A stretch of 64,000 nt of DNA from NCBI GenBank assembly GCA_012274445.1, contig JAAROD010000081.1, positions 1 through 64,000 of the forward strand. The letters run 5' to 3'. Below the pieces are notes generated by a model. The model was not told the DNA's origin, searched no databases, and was given only the letters and a program-made list of their open reading frames with translations. Of the stretch, positions 34,387-43,601 are shown piece after piece (positions within the stretch are counted from its first letter, which is position 1; each line of letters begins with the position of its first letter). A program made the translations under genes and the position numbers. This DNA is from Sclerotiophoma versabilis (lineage: Eukaryota; Ascomycota; Dothideomycetes; Pleosporales; Didymellaceae).

Positions 34387-36673
34387 TCATCTTCTCCTCT
34401 CCGCCTCTTTGCGCATCAGCTTCGTCGAGGCCCGCTGCAGCGCCGTCTTGATGTCGCCCTTCTTGAATGTCGACAGGTCGTAGTAGTTGGGCGAGATGTC
34501 CTGTCAATGGTTAGCAAGTTTCGTGAGGGTAAAAGATGGCACTCACCAGAAGCCACTCCGGCCGGACGCTGGTCACGGTGCGAATGTAGTTCTTGGTCGT
34601 CAGGACAAATTCATTATACACGACCCACTCGCTGTCCTCGGCCAGCACGGTGCTGGGATGCAGCAGCACCGTCTGCTCGTCCTTGACGGTCGTGTACTGC
34701 TTCCCGTTGCCGTCGCGCTTGGCGACCTGCATGAAGAAGCCGGCGACGAGGGCGCGCTGGATGTTCTCGTAGTACTTTTTGTTCTCAAAGGGGGTCGACA
34801 TGAGCTCGAGCTCGGAGCGCTCCATTATGCGCTTGAGCTGCAGGCGCACGTTGTCTGCCTGCTGCAGGGCGCGGTAGGAGAGGAAGTGGTCGTGGCACCA
34901 CTGCTTGGGGTTCGCCTGCGCCTCCTCGCCCTTGAAGGCGTGGTAGACGTTGAGCATGGTGAGGTGGTCGCCCTTGGGGTGTGCGAACAGCTCCTTCATC
35001 TCGTCGGCGCGCTTGCGGTTGCTTGCTGGGCGAACGAAGATCTGAGGCACGGAGAGGAGGGCGGTCAAGGAGAGGATCTCGTTGGAGCAGTAGAACTCGG
35101 GCGAAGTGATCAGCATGACGGCCAGGGCAGGGTCGAGCGGGAATTCAGAGGCAAGGCGGCCGAGGGTGGTCAGCTCACCCTCGTCGTCGAGACAGGCGAG
35201 GTAGTTGAGCTCCTCGAGCGCGCGCATGAGCGTCTCCGGAGCGGGCGGGTCCATCAGGTCAAAGTGCACCAGATCGTCGACGCCCAGCTTCTTCAGCTCG
35301 AGAACAGTGCTCGCCAGGTTGGAGCGCAGAATCTCGGGGTAGGTCTGCTCGATCAACTCCTTCTTGAACGCGGACTCTGTGTACAGACGGAAGCACTTTC
35401 CAGGCCGTGTACGACCGGCACGACCAGCACGCTGCTGGGCCGAGGCCTTTGAGATGGGCGAGACGAGCAGCGACTCGACACGGATGCGGGGGTTGTAGAC
35501 CTTTTGCTTGCTGAAGCCGGGGTCGACGACGTAGACGATGCCGTCGATGGTGAGCGAGGTTTCGGCGATGTTGGTGGACACGATGACCTTGCGGCCGGGG
35601 CGGCCGCCTGGTGTCAACGGGGCCGGGGCGGGGCTGAAGATCTTCTGCTGCTGTGCGGGGGGGAGGGAACCGTAGAGCGGGTAGACGACCAGCGGGCCGG
35701 CGCCGCCTTCGCGGGACAGGTCCTGGGCCTCGAGGCTGATCTTGCGGCAGGCGTCCTCGATCTCCTCCTCACCGGTCAGGAACAGCAGCACGTCGCCCTC
35801 GGGCTCGGTGGCGTGGATCTGCAGGACGGTGCGCAGGGCGGCCTCGACGTAGTCGCGCTCGGGGGCGGGGGTGTAGAAGACCTCGACGGGGTGGGTGCGG
35901 CCGGGGACGGCGAGCAGCGGGGCGTTGTGGAAGTACTTCTGGAACTTTGTGGCGTCGAGGGTGGCGCTCATGATGATGAGCTTGAGGTCCTTGCGGCGCA
36001 GGACGACCTCCTTGAGCAGGCCCATGAGGATGTCGGTGGCGAGGGTGCGCTCGTGGGCCTCGTCGAGGATGATGGTGCTGTAGCGCGACAGGTTGTTGTC
36101 GTGCATGGCCTCGCGCAGCAGCATGCCGTCGGTCATGTACTTCATGATGGTGCTGGGGCTGGTCTTGTCGTCGAAGCGGATGGTGTAGCCGACCTCCTCG
36201 CCCAGCGTCACGTCCATCTCGTCGGCGACACGCTGGGCCACGGACATGGCGGCGACTCGGCGCGGCTGGGTGCAGGCGACCATCTGGCCGCTGTGCTGGG
36301 GGAGGTCGTCGTAGAGGACAAACTGCGGGATCTGCGTCGTCTTTCCGGAGCCCGTCTCGCCGACGAAGACGAGGATCTGCGAGTCCTGGTACAGCTTGAG
36401 GAACTCGTCGCGCTGCTGGTGGACGGGCAGGTCGCGGCGCGTCTTGAGGATGCTCATGTACTTGCTCGACAGCGGGCGGCCGGTGAAGGGGTTGCTGGGC
36501 CCGTCCTCGGCCGCCATGGCCTGCTTGGAGGTGGTGGCATGGCGGGTGAAGCCGCGGAGGCCGTCCTCGCTCTTGACCGCCCCGTCGTTCCAGTGGCTGA
36601 GGTAGGGGTTGGGCTCGGTCTTGACGCGCTTGGCGTCGCGGTGCTCGTCGTCGGACTCGCGCTTGACCGTCAT
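34387..36673 (-). CDS. PRP43: DEAH-box RNA helicase PRP43 (DHX15)
   Basis: Exons 36673-34547 and 34500-34387, with a 46-bp GTGAGT intron, encode 746 residues. The ATPase releases lariat introns and takes apart spliceosomes, and also acts in ribosome biogenesis with G-patch partners. An acidic/basic N-terminus (MTVKRESDDEHRDAKRVKTE) precedes the helicase core. The core shows motif I GETGSGKTTQIPQF, Ia TQPRRVAAMSVAQRV, II DEAHER, III SATLDATKF, V STNIAETSLTIDG and VI QRAGRAGRTRPGKCF. Winged-helix, ratchet and OB-fold regions follow to VRPEWLL and DISPNYYDLSTFKKGDIK. The first ATG in frame is at 36673; the open frame upstream lacks ATG. It is divergent from PRMT5. Confidence 0.95.
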
Positions 36674-37311
36674 ACCGAAGCCGGGGGAGGAGGGAGGGGG
36701 GAGGGGTTGCGGGGAGGAGGTGGGAGCAGGGCGTTGGCACGCAGGCGGTGGCACGCAGCCGGCGTCGCATAACTTTTCTGGCTTTGCCTGCCCGCCGACT
36801 CACCGCCGCGCCCACCGCCTCCGGACCGGGCTAGCGTGCAGGGCGTCGACGGTGGCCAGCACCCGCCGCAAGCAGCAGGGCAGCCTCGAGCAACTGCGCG
36901 GCAGCCGTGCCTTCACTCTCCTGCGACTTGACATGCTTTGCCCGCCTGACGCCTGACGCCTGACATGCTCGACGCTCTTGACACGTGACCTGCCTCGCGC
37001 CCTGGAGACGTGCCCGCGCGGTCCTCGGCGCGGACGACGATCCTCTGCTGCATGCACGTCGTAGGACCCCACCAAAAAACCGAGTCGCGTAACGACCGCC
37101 CGCGCTCGACGGCCGCCATGTCACACACGCTCCCCCTCCCTGCGTCGAGCGCCGCGGCCTGCTTCCCTGCCGCCCACCACCCACGCGCTTCCTCCTCTTC
37201 TTCGCCGCCGTCGTCTTCGTCGTCTTCGTCGTCTTCGTCGTCTCCTTGCTCGCACGAGAACGCTGCAGCCGCGCACAGTCTGCGCCTCCAGCCGCCCGCC
37301 CCGCCTCCGCC
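36674..37311. promoter_or_regulatory. Divergent PRP43/PRMT5 upstream region with possible uORF
   Basis: This GC-rich 638-bp stretch serves both genes. A 65-codon frame starts at 37118 in the strong context GCCGCCATG. It encodes a Ser- and Pro-rich peptide, partly from a TCGTCTTCG microsatellite at 37211-37243. It ends with a TGA at 37313-37315 that overlaps the PRMT5 start as ATGA. If the transcript begins upstream of 37118, this is an upstream ORF acting by termination and reinitiation. If it begins downstream, the frame is irrelevant. Confidence 0.4.
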
Positions 37312-39805
37312 ATGAGCGACTACGACGGCATGGACCTGCCCGTCTTCTACATCGGCCAGCACGAGAGCAGGCGCGCGCTGGACGTGTCGGCCGAGCTGGT
37401 GCAGCACGCGCAGGACCTGGGCGTAGGCTGCCCCTCCCCTCGCGCCCGCCCGCGCCGCTGACAGGCGCAGTATGACATGCTCTCGAGCCCCATCACCAAC
37501 GCCCACTTCCACACCCGCGTCCTCGCCCTGCTGCGCGCCCACGCCGCCGCCGCCGCCGCCGCCCAGAGCCCCGCCCGCCCGCCGCCGCCGCCGCTGCCGC
37601 TCGTCGCCGCCCTCGAGAGCCGCGACACGCCGCTCGGCCCGACCGACACCATCAGCCAGCTGGTCGCCTACTCGAGCGCCTGGATCGACCTCGCCTCGCC
37701 CGACCCCGTCGTCGCCCACGTCTCGCGCCAGGTCCTGCACCTCGAGGTCGCCTACGCCTCCTTCTGCGGCGCCGTCAACATCGTCGTCCCCGGCCCGCGC
37801 CTCTCGCGCGGCCAGCACGGCGTCGCCCAGTATGCCCGCGCCCTGAAGGAGGCCCTGTCCACCGGCGCCTACGTCCAGTTCCACGTCCTGATGCCCGTTG
37901 ACGGCACCGCCGCCGCCGTCGACGACCAGGACGAGCTGGGCGACCTCAGCCGCTTCGCCCGCCCCGACTTGGCCGCCCAGCAGCACAGCAGCACCGACGC
38001 CTGGGGCGCGTGGGAGGCCTGGAACACGGTCCGCTCCGTGTGCAAGTACCACTCCCGCCTGTCGCTCGCGCTCGAGATGCCGCGCAAGCTGCCCGCCCTG
38101 CCCATCCAGGCCCGCTGGTTCTCCGAGCCCGTCCGCCTGCTCACCATACCCGCCGCCGCCTTCCTCGTCAACGCCCGCGGTTCCTACGTGCTGTCCCGCG
38201 CACACCAATGGTTCCTCTTCCGCTTCGCCCGTCTGCGCTCCTCGCCGTGGCTGCTGCTGTCCGACATTGGCCCGCTGCCCGGCATCGACGACCCCGACAT
38301 GATCATGTCCTACTCCACCGGCCACCTGTCGCCCTCGACCGCCGAGGATGCCGACCCGTCCGCCGAGCCCACCCCCGCCGAGGCTGCCCAGCTGAAGAAG
38401 AAGGCCGCAAAGGCAAGCAGCAGCAGCAACGACCCGACCCCGCACCTGAGCTACCTCCGCTACCTCCAGCGCAACCAGCCGCCCAAGAGCCAGATCGAGC
38501 GCTTCGGCGGAGGCTTCCAGGACTACCTGCAGAGTCCACTGCAGCCGCTGTCGGACAACCTCGAGTCCATTACCTACGAGGTCTTCGAGAAGGACCCCAT
38601 CAAGTATGCCTGGTACGAACGCGCGACCGCGCAGGCCCTGCGGGATTGGCACAGCCAGAAAAAGTCGACCAGCTCAGACAACGGCGCCGTCGTCGTCGCC
38701 GTCGTCGGTTCGGGCCGTGGTCCGCTCGTCACCCGCGCGCTGAATGCCAGTGCCAGCAGCGGCGTGCCCGTCAAGGTCTACGCAATCGAGAAGAACCCCA
38801 ACGCCTATGTCCTGCTGCAGCGACGCAACCTCGACACCTGGGGCGGCCGCGTCACCGTCGTCAAAACAGACATGCGCGCCTGGAAAGGCCCAACCCAGCC
38901 AGACGGCACCTTTGGGAAGGTAGACATCTTGATCAGCGAGCTGCTGGGTAGCTTTGCCGACAACGAGCTGTCTCCCGAGTGTCTTGACGGCGTTCAGCAT
39001 GTCCTCAACCCCGAGCACGGCATCTCGATACCGTCCAGCTACACGGCCCACTTCACACCTCTTGCCACACCAAAGCTCTGGGCAGACATCCACAGCCGCA
39101 GCACCTCGGTTGACCCCGGTGCCTTCCAAATTCCGTGGGTTGTCATGCTCTCTCAGTTCGACTACCTCTCTACCACCACAGACGAGACCAGCGCCTCCAA
39201 GCAGCTGACCGACGGCACGAAGATGAACCATTTCAACCTGGAAGCGCCCCTTTCGCCCATCGTCCGCACCGCTTGGGAGTTCTCGCATCCTCTGCCGCCC
39301 AGCGTCCTCGCCCAGTCAGCCCTGCGCAGGGGCGGGTCTGCCGTCGGTGGTGGAGGCGGCTTCATTGGCGGCGACGGTGCCAACGAGCACAACTATCGAG
39401 ACTGCTGCATCTCCTTCCCCATCCGCGAGCAGGGTGTGTGCCATGGCCTCGGTGGCTACTTCGAGACGGTGCTGTACAGCGGCTCTGAAGGGCCTGTCGA
39501 GCTGTCAACGAACCCGGTGACAATGGACGCCAAGTCCAAGGACATGATTTCCTGGTTCCCCATCTTCTTCGCACTCAAGGTATGTCGACTTTCGTCTTCC
39601 CTCCGATCTAAAGCTGACCGCATCACAGACCCCGATGCATCTGCCTGCGGGCTCCGAGGTGGAGGTCAGCATGTGGCGCCAGACCGACGACCGGAAGGTG
39701 TGGTACGAGTGGCTTGTCGAGAGTTTCATGACAGTCAACGGGCAGCGGATCAAGCTTGGCGCGTCCGACTTGCACTCCAGCAAGAGCAGTGGATGCTTGA
39801 TGTAG
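37312..39805 (+). CDS. skb1: Protein arginine N-methyltransferase 5 (PRMT5/Skb1/Hsl7)
   Basis: Exons 37312-37422, 37471-39579 and 39629-39805 encode 798 residues. The enzyme makes symmetric dimethylarginine on Sm proteins, histones and other targets. The first exon gives MSDYDGMDLPVFYIGQHESR. A TIM-barrel-like N-terminal half follows, containing an Ala-rich insert around residue 60. The Rossmann part has motif I VVGSGRGPLV, then VYAIEKNPNA and the double-E loop SELLGSFADNELSPECLDG. The C-terminal barrel ends with KVWYEWLVE and GCLM. Introns have GT-AG ends and CTGAC branch points. The coding sequence is strongly GC-rich at third positions, which produces long antisense shadow frames. Confidence 0.94.
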
Positions 39806-40039
39806 ACACCACTAGAAATCAAAAGCTTGTGAATTTCAATACCAATGACAGACGACGGTGCAACCTTGGCTTTGATTGCTCGCAGCATGTTCGTACGGCT
39901 TTGGTGGTCATCTGCCAGCCTTGCGCCCGCACCTCCGAGACCTCCGCACCGAGCGTCATAGCGGCAGCCCCACGCTAGTCGTACCACCCCAGCTCTATCC
40001 TCACATCTCCTCAATTGTCAAGCCCATCAAAATCCAACC

Positions 40040-40470
40040 ATGCCACCCTTCTGGACAATCGGCTGTCTGTACGGCGCCTCCAGCGTCATGCTCGGCGCAT
40101 TCGGCGCCCACGGCCTGAAGAAGCGAATTGCAGACCCAGCGCGCATCGGTACGGGGGACCCAACACCGCCATCGCCATCTCAGCACTAACCGCCTTCGCA
40201 GCAAACTGGGGAACCGCAGCGCAGTACCAGCTTATCCACTCGGCAGTCTTGACTTTTGCGTCTGTTGCCGCGCCGCACAATACTGTCGCCATGGGCCTGC
40301 TTACCGCGGGCATGACCATGTTTTCCGGTAGCTTGTACCTGCTTGTGCTTGATCCGCAGCGATTTGGGAAGTTCCTGGGGCCTGTGACGCCGATTGGTGG
40401 GCTTGCGCTTATTGGCGGGTGGGTCGCGCTGGCCTTGACTAAGAGGCCTGTTGTGCCCAAGTTCAAGTAG
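40040..40470 (+). CDS. DUF423 family small membrane protein (TMEM256-like)
   Basis: Exons 40040-40148 and 40202-40470 (53-bp intron, branch CTAAC) give 125 residues. The family signature GAFGAHGLK appears in the first exon. NWGTAAQYQLIHSAVL and FSGSLYLLVLD then GPVTPIGGLALIGGW follow in the second. Three or four membrane helices are predicted. The family (YgdD in bacteria, TMEM256 in animals) has no settled function. The gene lies 234 bp after PRMT5, on the same strand. It ends just before a 60-bp tandem duplication that belongs to the next, convergent gene. Confidence 0.88.
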
Positions 40471-40560
40471 GCGTGAGGACATGGCAGGACAAAATGAATG
40501 TCGTGCGAGATGGGGACCGTGTGCGATAAGAGGTGTAGGGAATATAGTTGATGACAACGC

Positions 40561-40680
40561 TACTCAAAGTATACACCATAGATGATTCTGTCTACACTAA
40601 CGCTATGCCAGTCAGATCTCCACTCAAAGTATACACCACAATTGATTCTGTCTATACTAACGCTATGCCAGTCAGATCTC
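40561..40680. repeat. 60-bp tandem duplication at the 3' end of the YWTD-protein gene
   Basis: 40561-40620 and 40621-40680 are head-to-tail copies that differ at a few positions (for example CATAGATG against CACAATTG, and CTACAC against CTATAC). The second copy encodes the last residues and stop codon of the minus-strand gene. The first copy repeats that stop region just downstream in its 3' UTR. Confidence 0.9.
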
Positions 40681-41575
40681 CCAGCTCTGTAAACAGCACC
40701 TTTTTCTTCCGCGATACGAGATCGACCTCGTACACGCCCCCTGCGAGATCACTGACATATGCCTTCCTCTCCTCCCTATCGACTGCTAATCCGATCGCTT
40801 CATGGAGCCTTGTCGCCAGTATCTCCACCGCGCCAACCGCATCGCCCCCAACAAAGGCGCGGTTCAGCGAATTGCCTCTCGGTGGATCGCCGCGGTCCGT
40901 CCAGTACAGGACGTGGTTCTCTTCATCAATCTCGAGATCAATCGGCTCAGGGAGACGATCAAACAACAGCTCTTTCGACGCTTCAGCATCGTCGATCCGC
41001 GCGCGGAATATCCTGCCCTCAAACCCCTTCGACACTCCCTTCTGACTCCAATACACCTCCTTCCCTGCAACATCAACAGCAACGCCCACACACCAATTCC
41101 GCTTGTCTTCGCCCTCGCCTTTCGCAGCATCACCCGTGTCGACTAGAACCTCCGGCTGTGCAGGCACCCTGTCAACGCAGGCGCGCATTACTTTCATACC
41201 CTCCCTGTCGCACCAGTAGATCCATTTACGCCCTGCGTCCTCGACGAATGTGATTTGCTTCGGTGTCCACACGCCAACGCTTCCCTGCTTGATGACGACT
41301 TGGCAATCCGAGCCGTCGAGGTTGGCGCGCATGATGCTGCCGCTGTTCGTGCTGAGCGAGCTGCCCATCTGCGTCACGTACATGTGGCCAGCCGCATGGT
41401 CGATTGTGATCCCGTCCGGCAGTGTGGAGATGTTGGAGATGACATCGTGAGCGTCGGTGCCGGATGTCGTGGTCGAGATGATGCGGCCACCGACGAAGCT
41501 GGGGGTGGACAGGGCGCAGTCGAGGATGAAGAGACGTTTGGATGCAGGCGAGGGCCGTTGTTGGATGGATGGCAT
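40652..41575 (-). CDS. YWTD/NHL-type beta-propeller protein
   Basis: This is a 307-residue single-exon protein of repeated propeller blades: LPDGITIDHAAGHMYVTQMG, then GSIMRANLDGSDCQVV, WIYWCDREGMKVMRA, VGVAVDVAGKEVYWSQKG, IDLEIDEENHVLYWTDRGDP and IGLAVDREERKAYVSDLAGG. The blades resemble LDL-receptor class B (YWTD) repeats or SMP-30/lactonase-like propellers. No signal peptide is seen, so it is probably cytosolic. The true start is the ATG at 41575; the frame is open upstream but without ATG. Its activity is unknown. It may hydrolyse a lactone or bind a small molecule, perhaps linked to the neighbouring dehydrogenase. It converges with the DUF423 gene. Confidence 0.8.
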   Translation of the reverse strand: MPSIQQRPSPASKRLFILDCALSTPSFVGGRIISTTTSGTDAHDVISNISTLPDGITIDHAAGHMYVTQMGSSLSTNSGSIMRANLDGSDCQVVIKQGSVGVWTPKQITFVEDAGRKWIYWCDREGMKVMRACVDRVPAQPEVLVDTGDAAKGEGEDKRNWCVGVAVDVAGKEVYWSQKGVSKGFEGRIFRARIDDAEASKELLFDRLPEPIDLEIDEENHVLYWTDRGDPPRGNSLNRAFVGGDAVGAVEILATRLHEAIGLAVDREERKAYVSDLAGGVYEVDLVSRKKKVLFTELGDLTGIALV

Positions 41576-42022
41576 TTCGAGGTAAGTCACTGTCTAGTCA
41601 CTAATCTGGGAAAGATTGTGTGCACGCATCGTGCTGGGCGCTGAGTATATGTCACATTTGCGCTGTCTACAGTTGCTGGGACGCGTCAATCGGGTTTCGC
41701 TCGGACCTGGTCCATGGTTTCAAGTTTTTCCTCTATAAGGCCATCTTCACCGGCGAGCAGTTGTGTCGGCCAGACATAGGGCTGCTACGTGCGAGGTTGT
41801 GTTAAGCTCGGCCGAGTTGCTGGTGGCGTCATCAGATGGCGCTAAGAAGAGCCGCAACGACCCTGCAGCACATGGCTGTCCCTGCAGACAGCAGGAAAAG
41901 TGCCGATTGGTCGACATAGTCCACGCGCTGAACAACAGCCTCTATGTTGTCAAATACGCTTCATCACGAGCATTGCTGTTTTTGATGTGGACTGGTTACA
42001 TTGATGGAATCTACTCCTATGG
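41576..42022. other. Intergenic, nothing recognised
   Basis: This 447-bp stretch lies between the start of the propeller gene and the stop of the dehydrogenase gene, both on the minus strand. No coding frame of note is seen; a plus-strand frame at 41763-42026 has no family features. Confidence 0.5.
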
Positions 42023-43003
42023 CTAGCCCATCCTCGCCTCTGCATACCCGTCCCACTCCTTCCTCAGATTCAGTAAGCGCACCAACTCGCCATCCCTCTG
42101 AGAGACCAGGTCGTCGAACTTCCTCCCTCTGACGGCCTCCATGGTGCTCTCCACCCACTTCTTCTTCAGCGCATTGTCGACCACCGGATCTTCGCGGGCC
42201 CACCACGTCGTCACGGGCTCAAGCAGATGATCTGCCATGTGCTGCGCACCCTGCTCGCCACCAGCGAGATGGAAGAGCATGTTTGGGCCCATGATGCCCC
42301 ATCTCAGCCCTGGTCCGTACGCCATGGCATCTTCAATGTTTGCGATGCTGCATGTGTCGTTTTGCAACATGAACAGCATTTCGCGCATCAGCGCTGCCTG
42401 CAGCCGGTTTGCAATGTGGCCTACGACCTCCTTCTTTACATGCACTGCCTTCTTCCCCATGGCGTTGTAAAGATCCATCGTCCTGTCGATGGTGTCTTTC
42501 GATGTCTGCTGTCCGCCGACGACTTCGACGAGGGGGATCAGATGTGGGGGATTAAATGGATGGCCGACAATGACCCTCTCAGGAATTGAGGAAGCTGACA
42601 TGCCGCTTTGAATTGAGCTGCATGTGAGTCCACTGGAGGACGTTGCGAGGATCACATCAGGTCTGACCAGGCCGGCCATCTCCTCGAACATCTTCTGCTT
42701 GAGCTCCAGCCTTTCGGGCCCATTCTCCTGCACGAAGTCTGCATGCTGCAGCGCTTCCTTCAAGTCGGTCGTGAAGATGATTCTCTCGGCGGAGGCGAAA
42801 GGATTATTTTGCAGACCCAGCGACTTGAGTACAGGAAGAGCGTTGGCAACAAGCTTTCGCAAGCTTGTCTCAGCCGCGGCGTTAATGTCGAATGCTGTGA
42901 CGGTCAAGCCTTGGGCGAGAAACAGCGCTGCCCACGATGCGCCGATTGAGCCGCAGCCGATGATGGAAATGTGTTGGATGGGGGAAGAAGTAGAATGAGG
43001 CAT
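42023..43003 (-). CDS. 3-hydroxyacyl-CoA dehydrogenase family (carnitine/gulonate dehydrogenase type)
   Basis: This 326-residue single-exon protein has an N-terminal NAD-binding Rossmann fold (ISIIGCGSIGASWAALFLAQG, VTAFDIN). The HAD-family segments DFVQENGPERLELKQ, ILATSSSGL, VIVGHPFNPPHLIPLVEVVG and HIANRLQAALMREM follow. HPFNPP and the His-Glu pair it contributes are hallmarks of the family. The short form (about 320 residues, one catalytic domain) matches L-carnitine 3-dehydrogenase, L-gulonate 3-dehydrogenase (lambda-crystallin) and 3-hydroxybutyryl-CoA dehydrogenase. Sequence alone does not choose among these. It is divergent from the CoA-transferase gene, sharing a 598-bp promoter region. 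Confidence 0.88.
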   Translation of the reverse strand: MPHSTSSPIQHISIIGCGSIGASWAALFLAQGLTVTAFDINAAAETSLRKLVANALPVLKSLGLQNNPFASAERIIFTTDLKEALQHADFVQENGPERLELKQKMFEEMAGLVRPDVILATSSSGLTCSSIQSGMSASSIPERVIVGHPFNPPHLIPLVEVVGGQQTSKDTIDRTMDLYNAMGKKAVHVKKEVVGHIANRLQAALMREMLFMLQNDTCSIANIEDAMAYGPGLRWGIMGPNMLFHLAGGEQGAQHMADHLLEPVTTWWAREDPVVDNALKKKWVESTMEAVRGRKFDDLVSQRDGELVRLLNLRKEWDGYAEARMG

Positions 43004-43601
43004 TGTGTGGATTTACGTGGAAGTGATGCTGGGGAAAGATTAGAAGACAGCATATAACAACACCACATCTTGCCAGCAATCTACTCGGCCGCGCGACACC
43101 TCGCACGATACCAGCATCTCCATACAACTCAACGGTGATAGCTCGGACAATACATCATCATGCCGATCCGATCACCACCCACCGGTTCGGGCCGAGTGGA
43201 AGACTTCGACTCTGCAACAGCAATTTCAAACAAATGTCGCAAGTCAGAGTGTGCACATAGATGCGACAACACAGACAAGGCAGGTAATTCGAGGTCATCG
43301 GTAAGCATCGGCGAGCGTATCCACAGTGTAATGCGGAACGCCGCCGCGCCATGTAGGGCTGCGTGGACGCTCCACATCACTCGATCTTGACCGACATTAC
43401 AGACGTCGTACGAACGCAACGTAGTTTGCGCGTCCGAGAAACGCCTGTTTCCTTCATGTGGTCATGGCGATTGCAAGGGTAGTGGATAGGGTAATGAGTG
43501 TCGAGGGAGTCGGAATATAAGTCTGTTTATTCGGCCTTTGCAGCAACTCATCCTAAATTATCGGAGCTGAACTAATCTTATCACGCCATCGTAGTGCTAT
43601 T
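43004..43601. promoter_or_regulatory. Divergent promoter of the dehydrogenase and CoA-transferase genes
   Basis: No gene is seen in this 598-bp interval. A TATA-like GGAATATAAG lies at about 43512-43521, some 85 bp before the CoA-transferase start. The arrangement would let one set of sites control both genes. Confidence 0.45.

Noticed and set aside
34487..36772. Long plus-strand frames (34487-35452 and 35504-36772) antisense to PRP43
   Set aside because: They are mirror images of the GC3-biased PRP43 coding sequence, rich in Val, Gly, Asp and Leu, with no family resemblance; PRP43 on the other strand has every helicase motif.
36913..38652. 579-codon minus-strand frame antisense to PRMT5
   Set aside because: Low-complexity Gly/Val/Arg composition is caused by the GC-rich PRMT5 codons; the sense strand encodes a clear methyltransferase.
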